64,000 nt of DNA from Pseudocoprococcus catus. GTDB lineage: Bacteria > Bacillota > Clostridia > Lachnospirales > Lachnospiraceae. The position numbers were made by a program, and so were the translations under genes. Shown piece by piece: positions 54,010-62,194 of the stretch (position 1 is its first letter; each line of letters starts with the position of its first letter). Under the pieces are notes generated by a model. The model made no database searches, had not been told where the DNA came from, and saw nothing but the letters and a program-made list of their open reading frames with translations. The stretch is from contig NZ_JAAXCM010000062.1 of assembly GCF_019734885.1 (NCBI RefSeq), positions 36,845-100,844 of the forward strand, given 5' to 3'.

Positions 54010-55254
54010 TTATTCTGGGAGTCTTCCCTCGTACATAATGCTGAGTTCACCGTAGACCCGTCCCCAGTTTCGAATGCTCATAGTCCATTTTTTTGTGGCT
54101 TCAAAAGTTGCCAGATACAGAGCTTTCAGGAGTGCTGTATCACTTGGAAATACGCTTCTCTGACGGTTGAGCTTACGGTAGGTAGAATTCAGACTTTCAA
54201 TTGCATTGGTCGTGTAAATAACCTTTCTGACATCCGGTGAGAACTTGAAAATCGGCGTTATCGCATCCCAGTTATCATACCAGCGTTTCATAGAATTCGG
54301 GTATTTTGCGGTCCATTTTTCAGTAACACGATTCAGAGCCAGTCTAGCTTTCTCTTCATCTGAAGCATGGTAAATCGTTTTTAGGTCGGAAGCGAACGCT
54401 TTTCTGTCCTTATCCGGAACATATTTTAACGTGTTTCTTACCTGATGTACAATACATCTCTGATACTCTGTTTTGGGGAATGCAGCGGCAATTGCCTCTT
54501 TAATACCACTAAGACCGTCAGCGCAGATAATCAGGATATCCTTTACACCACGATTCTTCAGCTCATTCAGGACGGACAGCCAGTATTTTGAACTTTCATT
54601 ATCACCGACAGTGATTGAAAGAACCTCTTTTTTCCCTTCTGTGTTGATGCCAAGAATGACGTAGGCAGCCAATTTTCTGATTACTCCATTATCTCGTACG
54701 GAATAATGGATGGCATCTATATAGAGGATTGGATATACTTCATCCAGCGGTCGATTTTGCCAGTCTTCAATCTGAGGCAGGATTTTATCTGTAACGTCTG
54801 AAATAAAGCCTTCTGATGTTTCAAAACCGTAGATATCTTCGATGGTTTCGGATATTTGCCGGGTCGTCATCCCTTTTGCATACATGGAAATAATCTTCTG
54901 ATCGATATCAGAAATATCCTTCTGACGCTTCTTTACAACCTGTGGCTCAAATGTTGATTTACGGTCCTGTGGAACATCGATATCCATGCTGCCATAGCTG
55001 CTGTTTACACGCTTTGATTTATATCCATTGCGGTAATCATCGCTATCAGATCATTCAGATTTCTGGTAGCCAAGATGATCATCCATTTCTGCTTCCATCA
55101 TCTCTTTGATGGTGCCGCCAAGCAGATCCTTAAGAGCATCCTGGATATCTTCAGCGGTTTCAATATCATACTCCTGAAGAAGTTGCTGAATGATGTTTCG
55201 CTTTCCCTCTGTCATTACTACTTTGTGTACAGGTTTCTTTTCTCTTCTTGCCAT
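54010..55254 (-). pseudogene. IS256 family transposase with an internal stop codon
   Basis: A transposase frame of 415 codons on the minus strand, broken by one in-frame TGA (55051-55053) after LGYQKSE. The downstream codons continue without frameshift (SDSDDYRNGYKSKRVNS). A single C-to-T change (CGA to TGA) explains it. The catalytic residues lie in the longer part (YIDAIHYS, ICADGLSGIKEA, TTNAIESLNSTYR). The right end of the element probably lies near TTTACAGAAAAAGTTTCACAC (about 55313-55333). No matching inverted repeat is visible to the left, so the insertion is probably incomplete as well as inactive. Confidence 0.85.
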
Positions 55255-55511
55255 AATAAAAGGCCTCCTATGATTTATATTTTACCATAGAAGACCTTGC
55301 TGTTATTAGCTATTTACAGAAAAAGTTTCACACACTCAAATGAGAAACTGTAATTAATTACTCAACTTTCCCACCAGTAAACCTGGCATAAACAGTTGAT
55401 TTTTCAACTAAAATTTTAAAATAATTGGTACCTTGACATAAAAACAGCACCTGATCTTTGATATAATAAGTTCACCACAAACAAATACTCAAAGGAAAAG
55501 GTGCTGAACTT

Positions 55512-57270
55512 ATGATATACCAGAATGATAAAAATGAAAATACCCAAAATCAATTTTCCAATGCTTTAAAAGAACTTCAGATTGGAAAATTATTGCGAAA
55601 CTCCAACATTACAAAATCCTGTGGCGTTTCAGCATATGAAGTATTTCAATTTTTACTCCTGCTTGTATTTCAGGGACGAAATCTCTTTCGTTTCCTGAAC
55701 TCTAAACATAAAGACCAGGCCGTTTCAAAGAATACGTATTATCGTTTTCTTAATGAAACTTCCTATAACTGGAGCAGATTCCTTATGCTCCTTGCAGCTA
55801 AAGTTACTTCCAGATTTGATGCTCTTACCAGACCGGAACGGATAAAAGTACTGGTTCTGGATGATTCCGTAGTAAAGCGGAATCGGAGTAAATCTGTAGA
55901 ATTGCTTGCACGTGTCTATGATCATGTAGAACATAGATTTCAGAAAGGATTTACCCTGCTTACACTGGGGTGGTCTGATGGTTACAGTTTTATCCCCGTT
56001 GGGTTTAATCTGCTTTCTTCTGCCAAAAAGAGCAATCGTTACAATGAAATATCTGAAAATATTGATCATCGTACAAACGGTTATAAGTTCCGTAAAGAAA
56101 GCATGATGAGTAAAACAGACGCCGCAGTTCTTCTTATCCAGAGAGCCTTACAATCCGGTATAAAGGCCGATTATCTTCTTATGGATACCTGGTTCACAAC
56201 GGAACCTATGATCCGCTCTGTTATGGATACCGGGCTCGATGTGATCGGAATGGTCAAGTAGCTGAAACAGCGTTATACTTATAAGGACAAAAAATATACA
56301 CTTCACGAACTAAAAAGAATGGTCCGCTTTGAAGGTGCGAAAAATATTTTTGGCTCTTTAGTCGTCACCACCAAAACAGGAATTCCTGTTAAGATCGTTT
56401 TCGTACGAAACCGCAATAAGAAGAGTGAATGTCTGTATCTCTTAAGCACAGACGTTTCTTTAAGTGATGCTGAGATCGTACGGATTTATGGAAACATATG
56501 GCAGGTTATGCCGATATCTGCATAACCTGCCATATGCCGATATTTTAGAAATGCCGATAAAATTTCTATAAGATTCCATGCCTGACCCAATATCAGGCAT
56601 GGTTAATAAACTATCGGCATTTATTTTAATCCACAAAGCCGCTTGATAGTATCTTCGTCATTGGCATACTTGAACATCACATCATCCTTAAAGATGGAAC
56701 TGTCACTATCGCTAAGTTTATACCGTGTTTTTATCATCAACATCGCTTATCTCATAGATTGTCTCATACTCATCAAAGGAAATACTATAATAATGACTGA
56801 TTACGTCTCTATAGTAAGAAATGCCGATATATTTACAAAGTCTTATAAATCCAATATTTCAGAAAGTCAAAAATCGGCATTTCTAAAATATCGGCATATG
56901 GTCTATCGAATGTTTTTTCAGATCATCAAAATCCTTTCTGAAGTTAGGCACTGAATTTCAGAGCCATAATTATGGTGCAATGGTAAGCCATACGACCATT
57001 GTATTTACAAGATACATCATTCTGGAATGGATCCGCAGGAACCAAAATGACCAGAAAACGTATGGCGAATTATTCTTCATGTTCTGCGATGATATCCAGG
57101 ACATGGACTTAACCAGTTCACTGCAGAGCCTTATGGCTCTGTTTGTGGAGCACATTTTAACATTATCTGCTGATATTACATCCATCATAAAATGTAAAGT
57201 AAGTGAATGGATTGCATCTCAAGCCGCATTTATTCAGGCTTTATTTAGAGATATCAGCTGGGAAAGTTGA
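55512..57270 (+). pseudogene. IS4-like transposase, nonsense codon and split by an insertion
   Basis: Read with the 400-base insertion removed, the frame is 453 codons (ATG 55512 to TGA 57268-57270). It contains one TAG at 56259-56261 (VIGMVK-stop-LKQRYTY, probably CAG before). Catalytic Asp residues are seen in VLVLDDSVVKRN and LLMDTWFTTEP, and the catalytic Glu in YGNIWSIECFFRSSK across the insertion point. That stretch fits the YREK signature of IS4 transposases except that the Arg is Ile. Nonsense codon, insertion and the Arg change all indicate an inactive gene. Confidence 0.85.
56502..56901. mobile_element. 400-bp nested insertion with palindromic ends (MITE-like)
   Basis: CATATGG occurs at 56495-56501 and again at 56895-56901, exactly 400 bases apart. 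Removing one copy with the intervening DNA restores the transposase frame. Perfect 29-base inverted repeats lie at 56530-56558 and 56873-56901, both containing ATGCCGATATTTTAG or its complement. The left end also has a perfect 16-base palindrome (56495-56510 with 56521-56536). The minus strand of the interior keeps two fragments of a reading frame (SHYYSISFDEYETIYEIS; and YKLSDSDSSIFKDDVMF up to KRLCGLK-stop) joined by a frameshift. It therefore looks like a decayed element rather than a short random insertion. The family is not recognised. Confidence 0.75.
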
Positions 57271-57315
57271 GTTAATTATAAGAAGATAATTAAAAAATAT
57301 AAGGTATAATGCAGG

Positions 57316-57354
57316 AAGTGGACAGCGAATAGAGCTGCCCACTTTCTTTTTTTT
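57316..57354 (+). terminator. intrinsic terminator before agr copy 2
   Basis: AAGTGGACAGC pairs with GCTGCCCACTT (one A-C mismatch) and is followed by a run of Ts. It isolates the second agr-like operon from the insertion sequences upstream. Confidence 0.7.
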
Positions 57355-57448
57355 GATATTGCGTAATTAAATACTCCTATTATTTGTATCAAGAAAATGT
57401 GAAAAGGGTAGCATGGTAGTATCACGTATATTTAAGGAGTAAACGATT

Positions 57449-57829
57449 ATGGAAAGCCGGATTAAAATGCTTCGGGAAAAAAGGGGCTTGATACAGGAGC
57501 TTCTAGCAGTAGAGATAGGAGTAACACAGCAAATGCTCAGCAAATATGAAAAGGATATTACCATCATAAAAGTAGATGTCTTAAAAAGGATAGCAGAATA
57601 TTTTAATGTAACAACAGATTACCTGCTTGGGCTGTCTGACATGAAGCGGGATCTGTCCGGTCAGATCAAGATGAATGAAACATTGGATGAGTATTATGAC
57701 CTGATAGAAGTGTACAGAAGAATGGATGGGTATGACAGGGAAATGGTATGGTCGATCATGCAGACTGTTGGAAAAACTGCAGAGAAAAGAAAGCGGGGTG
57801 TGGGAAATGATAAAAGTAGCGATCTGTGA
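57449..57829 (+). CDS. XRE-family regulator of the agr-like locus, copy 2
   Basis: A 126-residue protein identical to copy 1 except for Arg instead of Gln near residue 117 (KRKRGVGND). The helix-turn-helix is at the N-terminus. It overlaps the response-regulator gene by 23 bases, with AAGGAG before ATG 57449. Here it leads an operon that includes the signal peptide genes. Confidence 0.9.
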   Translation: MESRIKMLREKRGLIQELLAVEIGVTQQMLSKYEKDITIIKVDVLKRIAEYFNVTTDYLLGLSDMKRDLSGQIKMNETLDEYYDLIEVYRRMDGYDREMVWSIMQTVGKTAEKRKRGVGNDKSSDL

Positions 57830-58535
57830 TGACGATATTGCGACAACCGGAAAGATAGAGGATATGTTGTGCCGCATAGCAAAGAGAAACTTTATTCCGA
57901 TAGAAACAGAAGTGTTCTGGGAAGGAGAGCATCTGTCAGAGGCAGTAGAGAGTATGAACAACTTTGATGTTATCTTCCTGGATATCGAGATGGGGCAGGC
58001 TGATGGGATCACAGTGGCACGGAAAATCCGGGAGACAGATAAAAATGTCCTGATCATCTACGTCACGAGCCATGAAAGCTATATGCAGGAGTCATTTTCC
58101 GTAAGACCATTCCGTTTTTTGGTAAAACCCGTAGAAGAAAAACAGATAGCGGGTTGTCTGGAGGCGGCATATGAAGAAATCAGCAGCGCCGACAGTTATT
58201 TCCGGTACAGCTACCAGAGGCTGAACTGCAAAATACCGGTGAGGGATATCCTTTATTTTGAAAGCAAGAGAAGAAAAGTGTACATAGTTACAGAAAAAGA
58301 GACCTTTGAATTTTATGGAAAACTGAATGAGATTGAGGAAAGCCTGAGAGCCAGCAAGGGCATTTTCCTCCGGATACACCAGTCTTTCCTGATAAACTAT
58401 AAACACATAAAAGGACTGGCATACGATTTTGCCGTAATGGATAATGAGGAAAGGCTCTCAATCAGTGAAGACCGCCGGAAACTGATCAGTAAGCAATACT
58501 GTGCGATGGAGGATACGTTTTATGTCGGCATGTAA
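57807..58535 (+). CDS. agrA: LytTR response regulator (AgrA-like), copy 2
   Basis: The 242-residue product appears identical to copy 1: a receiver domain with D59 and a LytTR DNA-binding domain. In agr systems the phosphorylated form activates the signal-peptide operon and its targets. It sits in a complete xre-agrA-agrC-agrD-agrB order. The start ATG 57807 is inside the xre gene. Confidence 0.9.
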   Translation: MIKVAICDDDIATTGKIEDMLCRIAKRNFIPIETEVFWEGEHLSEAVESMNNFDVIFLDIEMGQADGITVARKIRETDKNVLIIYVTSHESYMQESFSVRPFRFLVKPVEEKQIAGCLEAAYEEISSADSYFRYSYQRLNCKIPVRDILYFESKRRKVYIVTEKETFEFYGKLNEIEESLRASKGIFLRIHQSFLINYKHIKGLAYDFAVMDNEERLSISEDRRKLISKQYCAMEDTFYVGM

Positions 58536-59817
58536 GTGGATGGCAGATATGCTGCTGACGATGTTTACAGTATATCTCTTTTTCCTTTATTTTGGGATGT
58601 TTTTTGAAAGGAGAAAAAAGAATATCCGTGTATTGCTTGGGGTTATCGTGCTTGTACTCTGGCAGGTAGGAATCCCGGAGGTTATCAATGAACTTCCGAA
58701 AGCATGGAACATAGGGACAACAGTAGGGCTTGCCCTGTTCGTTGTGGCAAATGTATTTGAAGGAAAGGCATGGATGAAAAGCTTTTTTGCGGTTACATTT
58801 GCAGCCATCTGGATGCTCGCGGAAATGCTGATTGGCAGCGTGCTGATGATTTATGGGGAAAGCATCGTGGAAAGGCAGATTTTTGGTGCGTTTGCTTCAA
58901 GGTTCCTGTTCTTCCTGATCATCCTGGCTTTAAGGAAAGTATTTACAAATGAAAAGGTTACGGGTCTGCCGACGGGGTACAGCATCCTGATCATATTTAT
59001 CCCGACTGGGAGCATATATATCATGAACGCAGTGTTTGTACTGGCTTACAGGACTGACTGGGAATATGCCGAGGGGTATTCTCTTGTTTCCGGTCTGATA
59101 CTGCTGTTTATCAATGTGCTGATTTTTTATATTTATATACGGCTGGCAGATGATTTACGGATACGGCGGATGAATCTGGTGTATGAACAGCAGCTAGACC
59201 TTTGTGCGAGGCACCAGGAAGAGAGGGAACTGTCCGTGCTGCAGATGAGGGATGTGCGGCATGGTATGAGAAACCATCTCCTGTCGATCCTTGCATATGC
59301 AGAGAGAGGGGAGAGGGAGAAGCTTATCCAGTTTGTAACCGATATAATAGAGGATGGCAGGCTGAGACCGTCCGAAGAGATCAATACCGGGAATATCGTG
59401 ACAGATTCCCTGGTAGGATACTGGAAGAAAAAAGCAGAAGATGCGGGGATAGAATTTCTGACGGATCTCAGCATCCCGATGGAGATGCCATTCCGGGGAG
59501 CGGATATAAGCCTGATCATGGGAAACCTGTTGGAAAATGCAGTGGAAGGCGCCGGGAGGGCAGAAGGCCGGAAGTACATACGGCTAAAGATGAAATATGA
59601 CAAAAACAACCTGCTGATAACGATAGAGAACAGCTACCGGGGAAAGCTGGCGAAAGGGAAGGGGGAGGAACTGAGAACAACAAAAACGGATACAAGCAAT
59701 CATGGGATCGGCCTGCCATCTGTCCGTAGGGCGGCGGATAAATATCAGGGGGTATTGTCTGTTGACACCACAGAGCCGGGGCGGTTCCTTGCCAGAGTGG
59801 TGTTGTATGGAAGTTGA
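58522..59817 (+). CDS. agrC: AgrC-like GHKL sensor kinase, copy 2
   Basis: A 431-residue polytopic sensor kinase with the same residues as copy 1 as far as compared: membrane domain about 1-200, H-box RHGMRNHLL and a GHKL domain. It should sense the cyclic peptide encoded 110 bases downstream. It overlaps the AgrA-like gene by 14 bases, and GAGG precedes ATG 58522. Confidence 0.9.
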   Translation: MSACKWMADMLLTMFTVYLFFLYFGMFFERRKKNIRVLLGVIVLVLWQVGIPEVINELPKAWNIGTTVGLALFVVANVFEGKAWMKSFFAVTFAAIWMLAEMLIGSVLMIYGESIVERQIFGAFASRFLFFLIILALRKVFTNEKVTGLPTGYSILIIFIPTGSIYIMNAVFVLAYRTDWEYAEGYSLVSGLILLFINVLIFYIYIRLADDLRIRRMNLVYEQQLDLCARHQEERELSVLQMRDVRHGMRNHLLSILAYAERGEREKLIQFVTDIIEDGRLRPSEEINTGNIVTDSLVGYWKKKAEDAGIEFLTDLSIPMEMPFRGADISLIMGNLLENAVEGAGRAEGRKYIRLKMKYDKNNLLITIENSYRGKLAKGKGEELRTTKTDTSNHGIGLPSVRRAADKYQGVLSVDTTEPGRFLARVVLYGS

Positions 59818-59927
59818 AAGTGTGGGTAAGGGAAAAGTTACATGAACACTCGATATTTTGACATTAAGGAAATGGATGCGTTTTTTTGTGATAAAGTGTT
59901 AAAAACAAATGAAAGGAGTTTCAAAAT

Positions 59928-60077
59928 ATGAAAACAAAAGATTTAAAACTGCAGTCCGCCAAAGCATTGGCAAGTGCATCTTTGAAGATTGGAAAAGTAT
60001 CGGCAGACAGCGCCTGCGCATATATTTTCCATCAGCCTAAAATGCCGAAAGAACTTAAAGCATTAAAGGAAAAATAA
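59928..60077 (+). CDS. agrD: AgrD-like cyclic lactone autoinducer precursor
   Basis: A 49-residue peptide. The N-terminal amphipathic helix (LKLQSAKALASASLKIGKVS) is followed by SACAYIFHQPKMP and the charged tail KELKALKEK. This matches the clostridial AgrD pattern: an absolutely conserved Cys (C30), a short hydrophobic stretch that forms the thiolactone ring (probably CAYIF) and a conserved Pro-Lys tail removed by AgrB. AAAGGAG lies 9 bases before ATG 59928. It is 110 bases downstream of agrC and 2 bases before agrB. Confidence 0.92.
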   Translation: MKTKDLKLQSAKALASASLKIGKVSADSACAYIFHQPKMPKELKALKEK

Positions 60078-60079
60078 AT

Positions 60080-60670
60080 ATGAAATATTTATCGGAGAAA
60101 ATAACAGATTATGTTATTAAAACCGGTGCAGCTTCCGAGGAATCATATGCGATATATCAGTATGGATTTCAGATAGGACTTGAAATGGTAAGTTGTTTTC
60201 TGACATGCTTCTGTATAGCGATATGGTTGCATATGATTCCGGAATTTGTAGTCTTTACTATTGTTTTTATGCTGTTGAGAACTTATGCCGGTGGTTTGCA
60301 TCTGAATAGATTTGGAGCATGTTTCTTGTGTTCGGTTTCTGTTCAGACGTTGATATTAGTAATAAACAGTAAGTTTACTTTTCCTGTAATTTGCTCATGG
60401 ATTTGTATTGTAGTAGGTCTGAGCATGGTTTGGATGTTAGCACCAGTAGAAAATATCAACCGGGAACTTGATCAGAATGAGAAAGAACATTGTAAAAAAG
60501 TTACGGAGAAAACCATAAGCGGGATACTTGTTTTTGCTATTTTCTGTACGCTTGGCAGGTTTTTAGAAATGGTATCTTTGGTTGCTATGACAGTTTTATT
60601 GGTTTTGATTTCTCAATGTATTGGTGTATTAAAATTTAAAATTGAAAAAAATGTGTATAGCCGGGAGTGA
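60080..60670 (+). CDS. agrB: AgrB-like peptide-processing protease/exporter
   Basis: A 196-residue membrane protein of the AgrB family. The catalytic His and Cys are visible as H74 in YAGGLH and C81 in RFGACFLC, with the 7-residue spacing of staphylococcal AgrB. About five hydrophobic segments are present. It cuts the AgrD tail and closes the thiolactone ring. The ribosome site AAAGGA lies at the end of agrD, so the two are translationally linked. Confidence 0.93.
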   Translation: MKYLSEKITDYVIKTGAASEESYAIYQYGFQIGLEMVSCFLTCFCIAIWLHMIPEFVVFTIVFMLLRTYAGGLHLNRFGACFLCSVSVQTLILVINSKFTFPVICSWICIVVGLSMVWMLAPVENINRELDQNEKEHCKKVTEKTISGILVFAIFCTLGRFLEMVSLVAMTVLLVLISQCIGVLKFKIEKNVYSRE

Positions 60671-60694
60671 TAGCGATATTATTCCCGTTTTTTT
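60661..60694 (+). terminator. terminator of the agr-like operon
   Basis: CGGGA pairs with TCCCG across the agrB stop codon and is followed by seven Ts. A second, longer imperfect hairpin with a T-run (TGCGTCC with GGGCGCA, 60752-60789) follows downstream. Confidence 0.65.
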
Positions 60695-60751
60695 ATGTCT
60701 GTGATACATAGTTGTATTAAAATGTGGGTGGTAACTGAAACAGCTATAGAG

Positions 60752-60789
60752 TGCGTCCGATGGGCAATGGCTCATATGGGCGCATTTTT
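60752..60789 (+). terminator. second hairpin with T-run upstream of the recombination module
   Basis: TGCGTCC and GGGCGCA form a 7-bp stem (one G-U) around a smaller inner hairpin (ATGGGC with GCTCAT), followed by TTTTT. Together with the preceding terminator it insulates the recombination genes. The rest of the gap to 60918 shows nothing else I can support. Confidence 0.55.
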
Positions 60790-60918
60790 ATATACGGAAA
60801 CATTAAAAAATTTCTTCTTGTTTTTTCGATTTTTTTTAAAATTTTGACTGTCCTCGTTACAAAGGGGGCAATAAGATGTTTTCGAAAATAGCTTTCAGGC
60901 AGAGGGGAGGTGATCCCC

Positions 60919-61329
60919 TTGAATCTGACAAGACTGGAAAAAGCTGTTGTGCAAAGAAAATTTATCAGGTATTGCATTAAAGTGCTGGATGGTGAAGCAC
61001 TGAATTATTTGGATGAAATGGACAAGATCTGGGAGCGGGAAATCAATTTCTCTGAACTTCGGGAAGAAATCCTAGACGGGTTTTGTTCTTATGACGAATT
61101 TATGAAAATTCGATATTTCCAGATTATGGGTATGGAAGTGCCTGTTAAGGATGAAGCAATCAGTGAAGCACTGTACCGTCTGCCGGAAAAGAAACGGAAG
61201 ATAATTCTTATGTCTTATTTTCTGGATATGACGGAAAAAGAAATTGCAGAATGTATGAATCTTGTACAGAGTACTGTGCATTACCATAAAGCGGATTCTC
61301 TGCGATTATTAAAGAAATTATTGGAGTGA
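60919..61329 (+). CDS. sigma-70-like (region 4) regulator of the ICE
   Basis: A protein of 136 residues. The C-terminal 50 residues form a sigma region 4 helix-turn-helix (LPEKKRKIILMSYFLDMTEKEIAECMNL, then VQSTVHYHK). The N-terminal half has no clear region 2. Such short sigma-like proteins precede the recombinase genes of Tn916- and Tn1549-type elements and probably control excision or transfer genes. GTG 60910 is in frame, but GGAGG at 60906-60910 is the ribosome site of TTG 60919, giving the classic GGAGGTGATCCCCTTG start. Confidence 0.85.
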   Translation: MNLTRLEKAVVQRKFIRYCIKVLDGEALNYLDEMDKIWEREINFSELREEILDGFCSYDEFMKIRYFQIMGMEVPVKDEAISEALYRLPEKKRKIILMSYFLDMTEKEIAECMNLVQSTVHYHKADSLRLLKKLLE

Positions 61330-61334
61330 TACAT

Positions 61335-61574
61335 ATGCAGTACAGAAAAAAGAAAGAGCAAATTGCATTTGAAGTGATTGAGGATGCCATTGGAGGCGAT
61401 GCTGTAGCAATAAATCAGATTATTGATTATTTTCAGCCCTACATTAACAGTAGATGTCGGAGAAAGTTTATAGATGAGAGCGGGCGAACAAGATATGGAA
61501 TTGATGAATATATGAAGCGCCGGATGGAAACTAAACTCATCACGAAGATATTGGGATTTAAAATACAGCTTTAA
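61335..61574 (+). CDS. small HTH-domain conjugative transposon protein
   Basis: A protein of 79 residues (MQYRKKKEQIAFEVIEDAIG ... YINSRCRRKF ... YMKRRMETKLI). It belongs to the small helix-turn-helix proteins that follow the sigma-like gene in Tn916-like elements. GGAG at 61323-61326 supports ATG 61335, three codons after an in-frame GTG. It overlaps or abuts the sigma-like gene's end and is cotranscribed with it. A regulatory role is inferred. Confidence 0.85.
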   Translation: MQYRKKKEQIAFEVIEDAIGGDAVAINQIIDYFQPYINSRCRRKFIDESGRTRYGIDEYMKRRMETKLITKILGFKIQL

Positions 61575-61965
61575 TACTTTTGAACATGGGAATTTGCCCC
61601 TTTTTGTCCATGTGAAAAGTAATGAGAGTTGGCGTACCTTGACAATTTCATATTTTTCCTGCAGGACGCAGAAAACAGTGGAGCTGTGTGATGGATACGC
61701 CATGACTGCCTGTGTCTGGTACTTTGCGACATCGTGGCGCAAAGTTGCCGGACATTGAAAGCGAAGGAATGCCAGTTTGGGTATTGAAGTAAAGGCACGA
61801 GCGATAAATATCCGATCACAGGCAAAGTAACGGGGACTTTGTGCGAAGATACTGCTTTCTGATAATGAAACTTCCGGAGATAAGCTGCTTCGGTCCGAGA
61901 GGATGGTGTGATACCAATGAGGCTGTGCCCGGCAGCCGCCTGCAGGAGAGTATTATTTAGAAAGG
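61575..61965 (+). ncRNA. candidate structured non-coding region of about 390 nt
   Basis: No credible gene lies here, but the sequence is richer in G+C than its flanks and densely folded. TACTTTT/AAAAGTA with ACATGG/CCATGT lies at the left. A long hairpin follows at 61713-61754 (TGTCTGG-T-ACTTTGCG pairing with CGCAAAGT-TG-CCGGACA). Further on are CAAAGT/ACTTTG, and GGCTG/CAGCC near 61920. This ordered folding between the sigma/HTH genes and the recombinase genes suggests a functional RNA or a protein-binding control region. Confidence 0.45.
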
Positions 61966-61979
61966 GGTATCTGATATAT

Positions 61980-62129
61980 ATGGATAATAAAAAAATATTG
62001 AGATATAGTATGCAGCTATCTATGTTAAAGCAGTTGCTTTCTAAGAAGTTGATTAATGAAACTGAATATCAGGTAATACAAAAAAGATTAATGAAAGATT
62101 ATGGTATCGTATCCAACATTACTGCTTGA
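61980..62129 (+). CDS. SHOCT-domain small protein
   Basis: A 49-residue protein made almost entirely of the SHOCT motif: LSMLKQLLSKKLINETEYQVIQKRL followed by a short tail. Such short proteins stand directly before the serine recombinase in Lachnospiraceae elements. AAAGGGG precedes ATG 61980. In-frame codons upstream to 61908 lie in the structured region and are not used here. The function is unknown; an oligomerisation or excision-accessory role is possible. Confidence 0.75.
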   Translation: MDNKKILRYSMQLSMLKQLLSKKLINETEYQVIQKRLMKDYGIVSNITA

Positions 62130-62154
62130 CGGTATATCTGTATTGTATTATAAT
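62126..62154 (+). promoter_or_regulatory. sigma-A-type promoter of the serine recombinase
   Basis: TTGACG, a 17-base spacer and TATAAT. The -35 overlaps the SHOCT stop codon, and the -10 ends 40 bases before the recombinase start. It is one of the best promoter matches in the window, so the recombinase may be expressed without the upstream regulator genes. Confidence 0.75.
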
Positions 62155-62194
62155 ATAATCAACGCTATGGTAGGAACACAAAAAGGAGGGCGAA

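Larger units (their letters stand above)
55360..57272 (+). mobile_element. IS4-like insertion sequence carrying a nested insertion
   Basis: The terminal inverted repeats are ACTCAACTTTCCCA (left) and its complement TGGGAAAGTTGAGT (right). The direct duplication TAATT occurs at 55355-55359 and 57273-57277. Without the 400-base insertion inside, the element is 1513 bases, a normal size for IS4-like elements. It landed just beyond the right end of the IS256-type relic. Confidence 0.85.
57357..59867 (+). repeat. 2511-bp direct repeat, copy 2 (xre-agrA-agrC)
   Basis: Second copy of the segment at 49859-52369, collinear with no insertions or deletions seen. In this copy the kinase gene is followed by agrD and agrB, so it is the complete and probably ancestral arrangement. 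Confidence 0.97.

Noticed and set aside
56643..56954. 103-residue plus-strand frame inside the nested insertion
   Set aside because: It runs across the insertion boundary into the transposase in another frame and resembles no protein; the better-supported relic is on the minus strand.
61908..61979. N-terminal extension of the SHOCT protein
   Set aside because: The in-frame codons are part of the structured region, and AAAGGGG at 61961-61967 serves the later ATG 61980.
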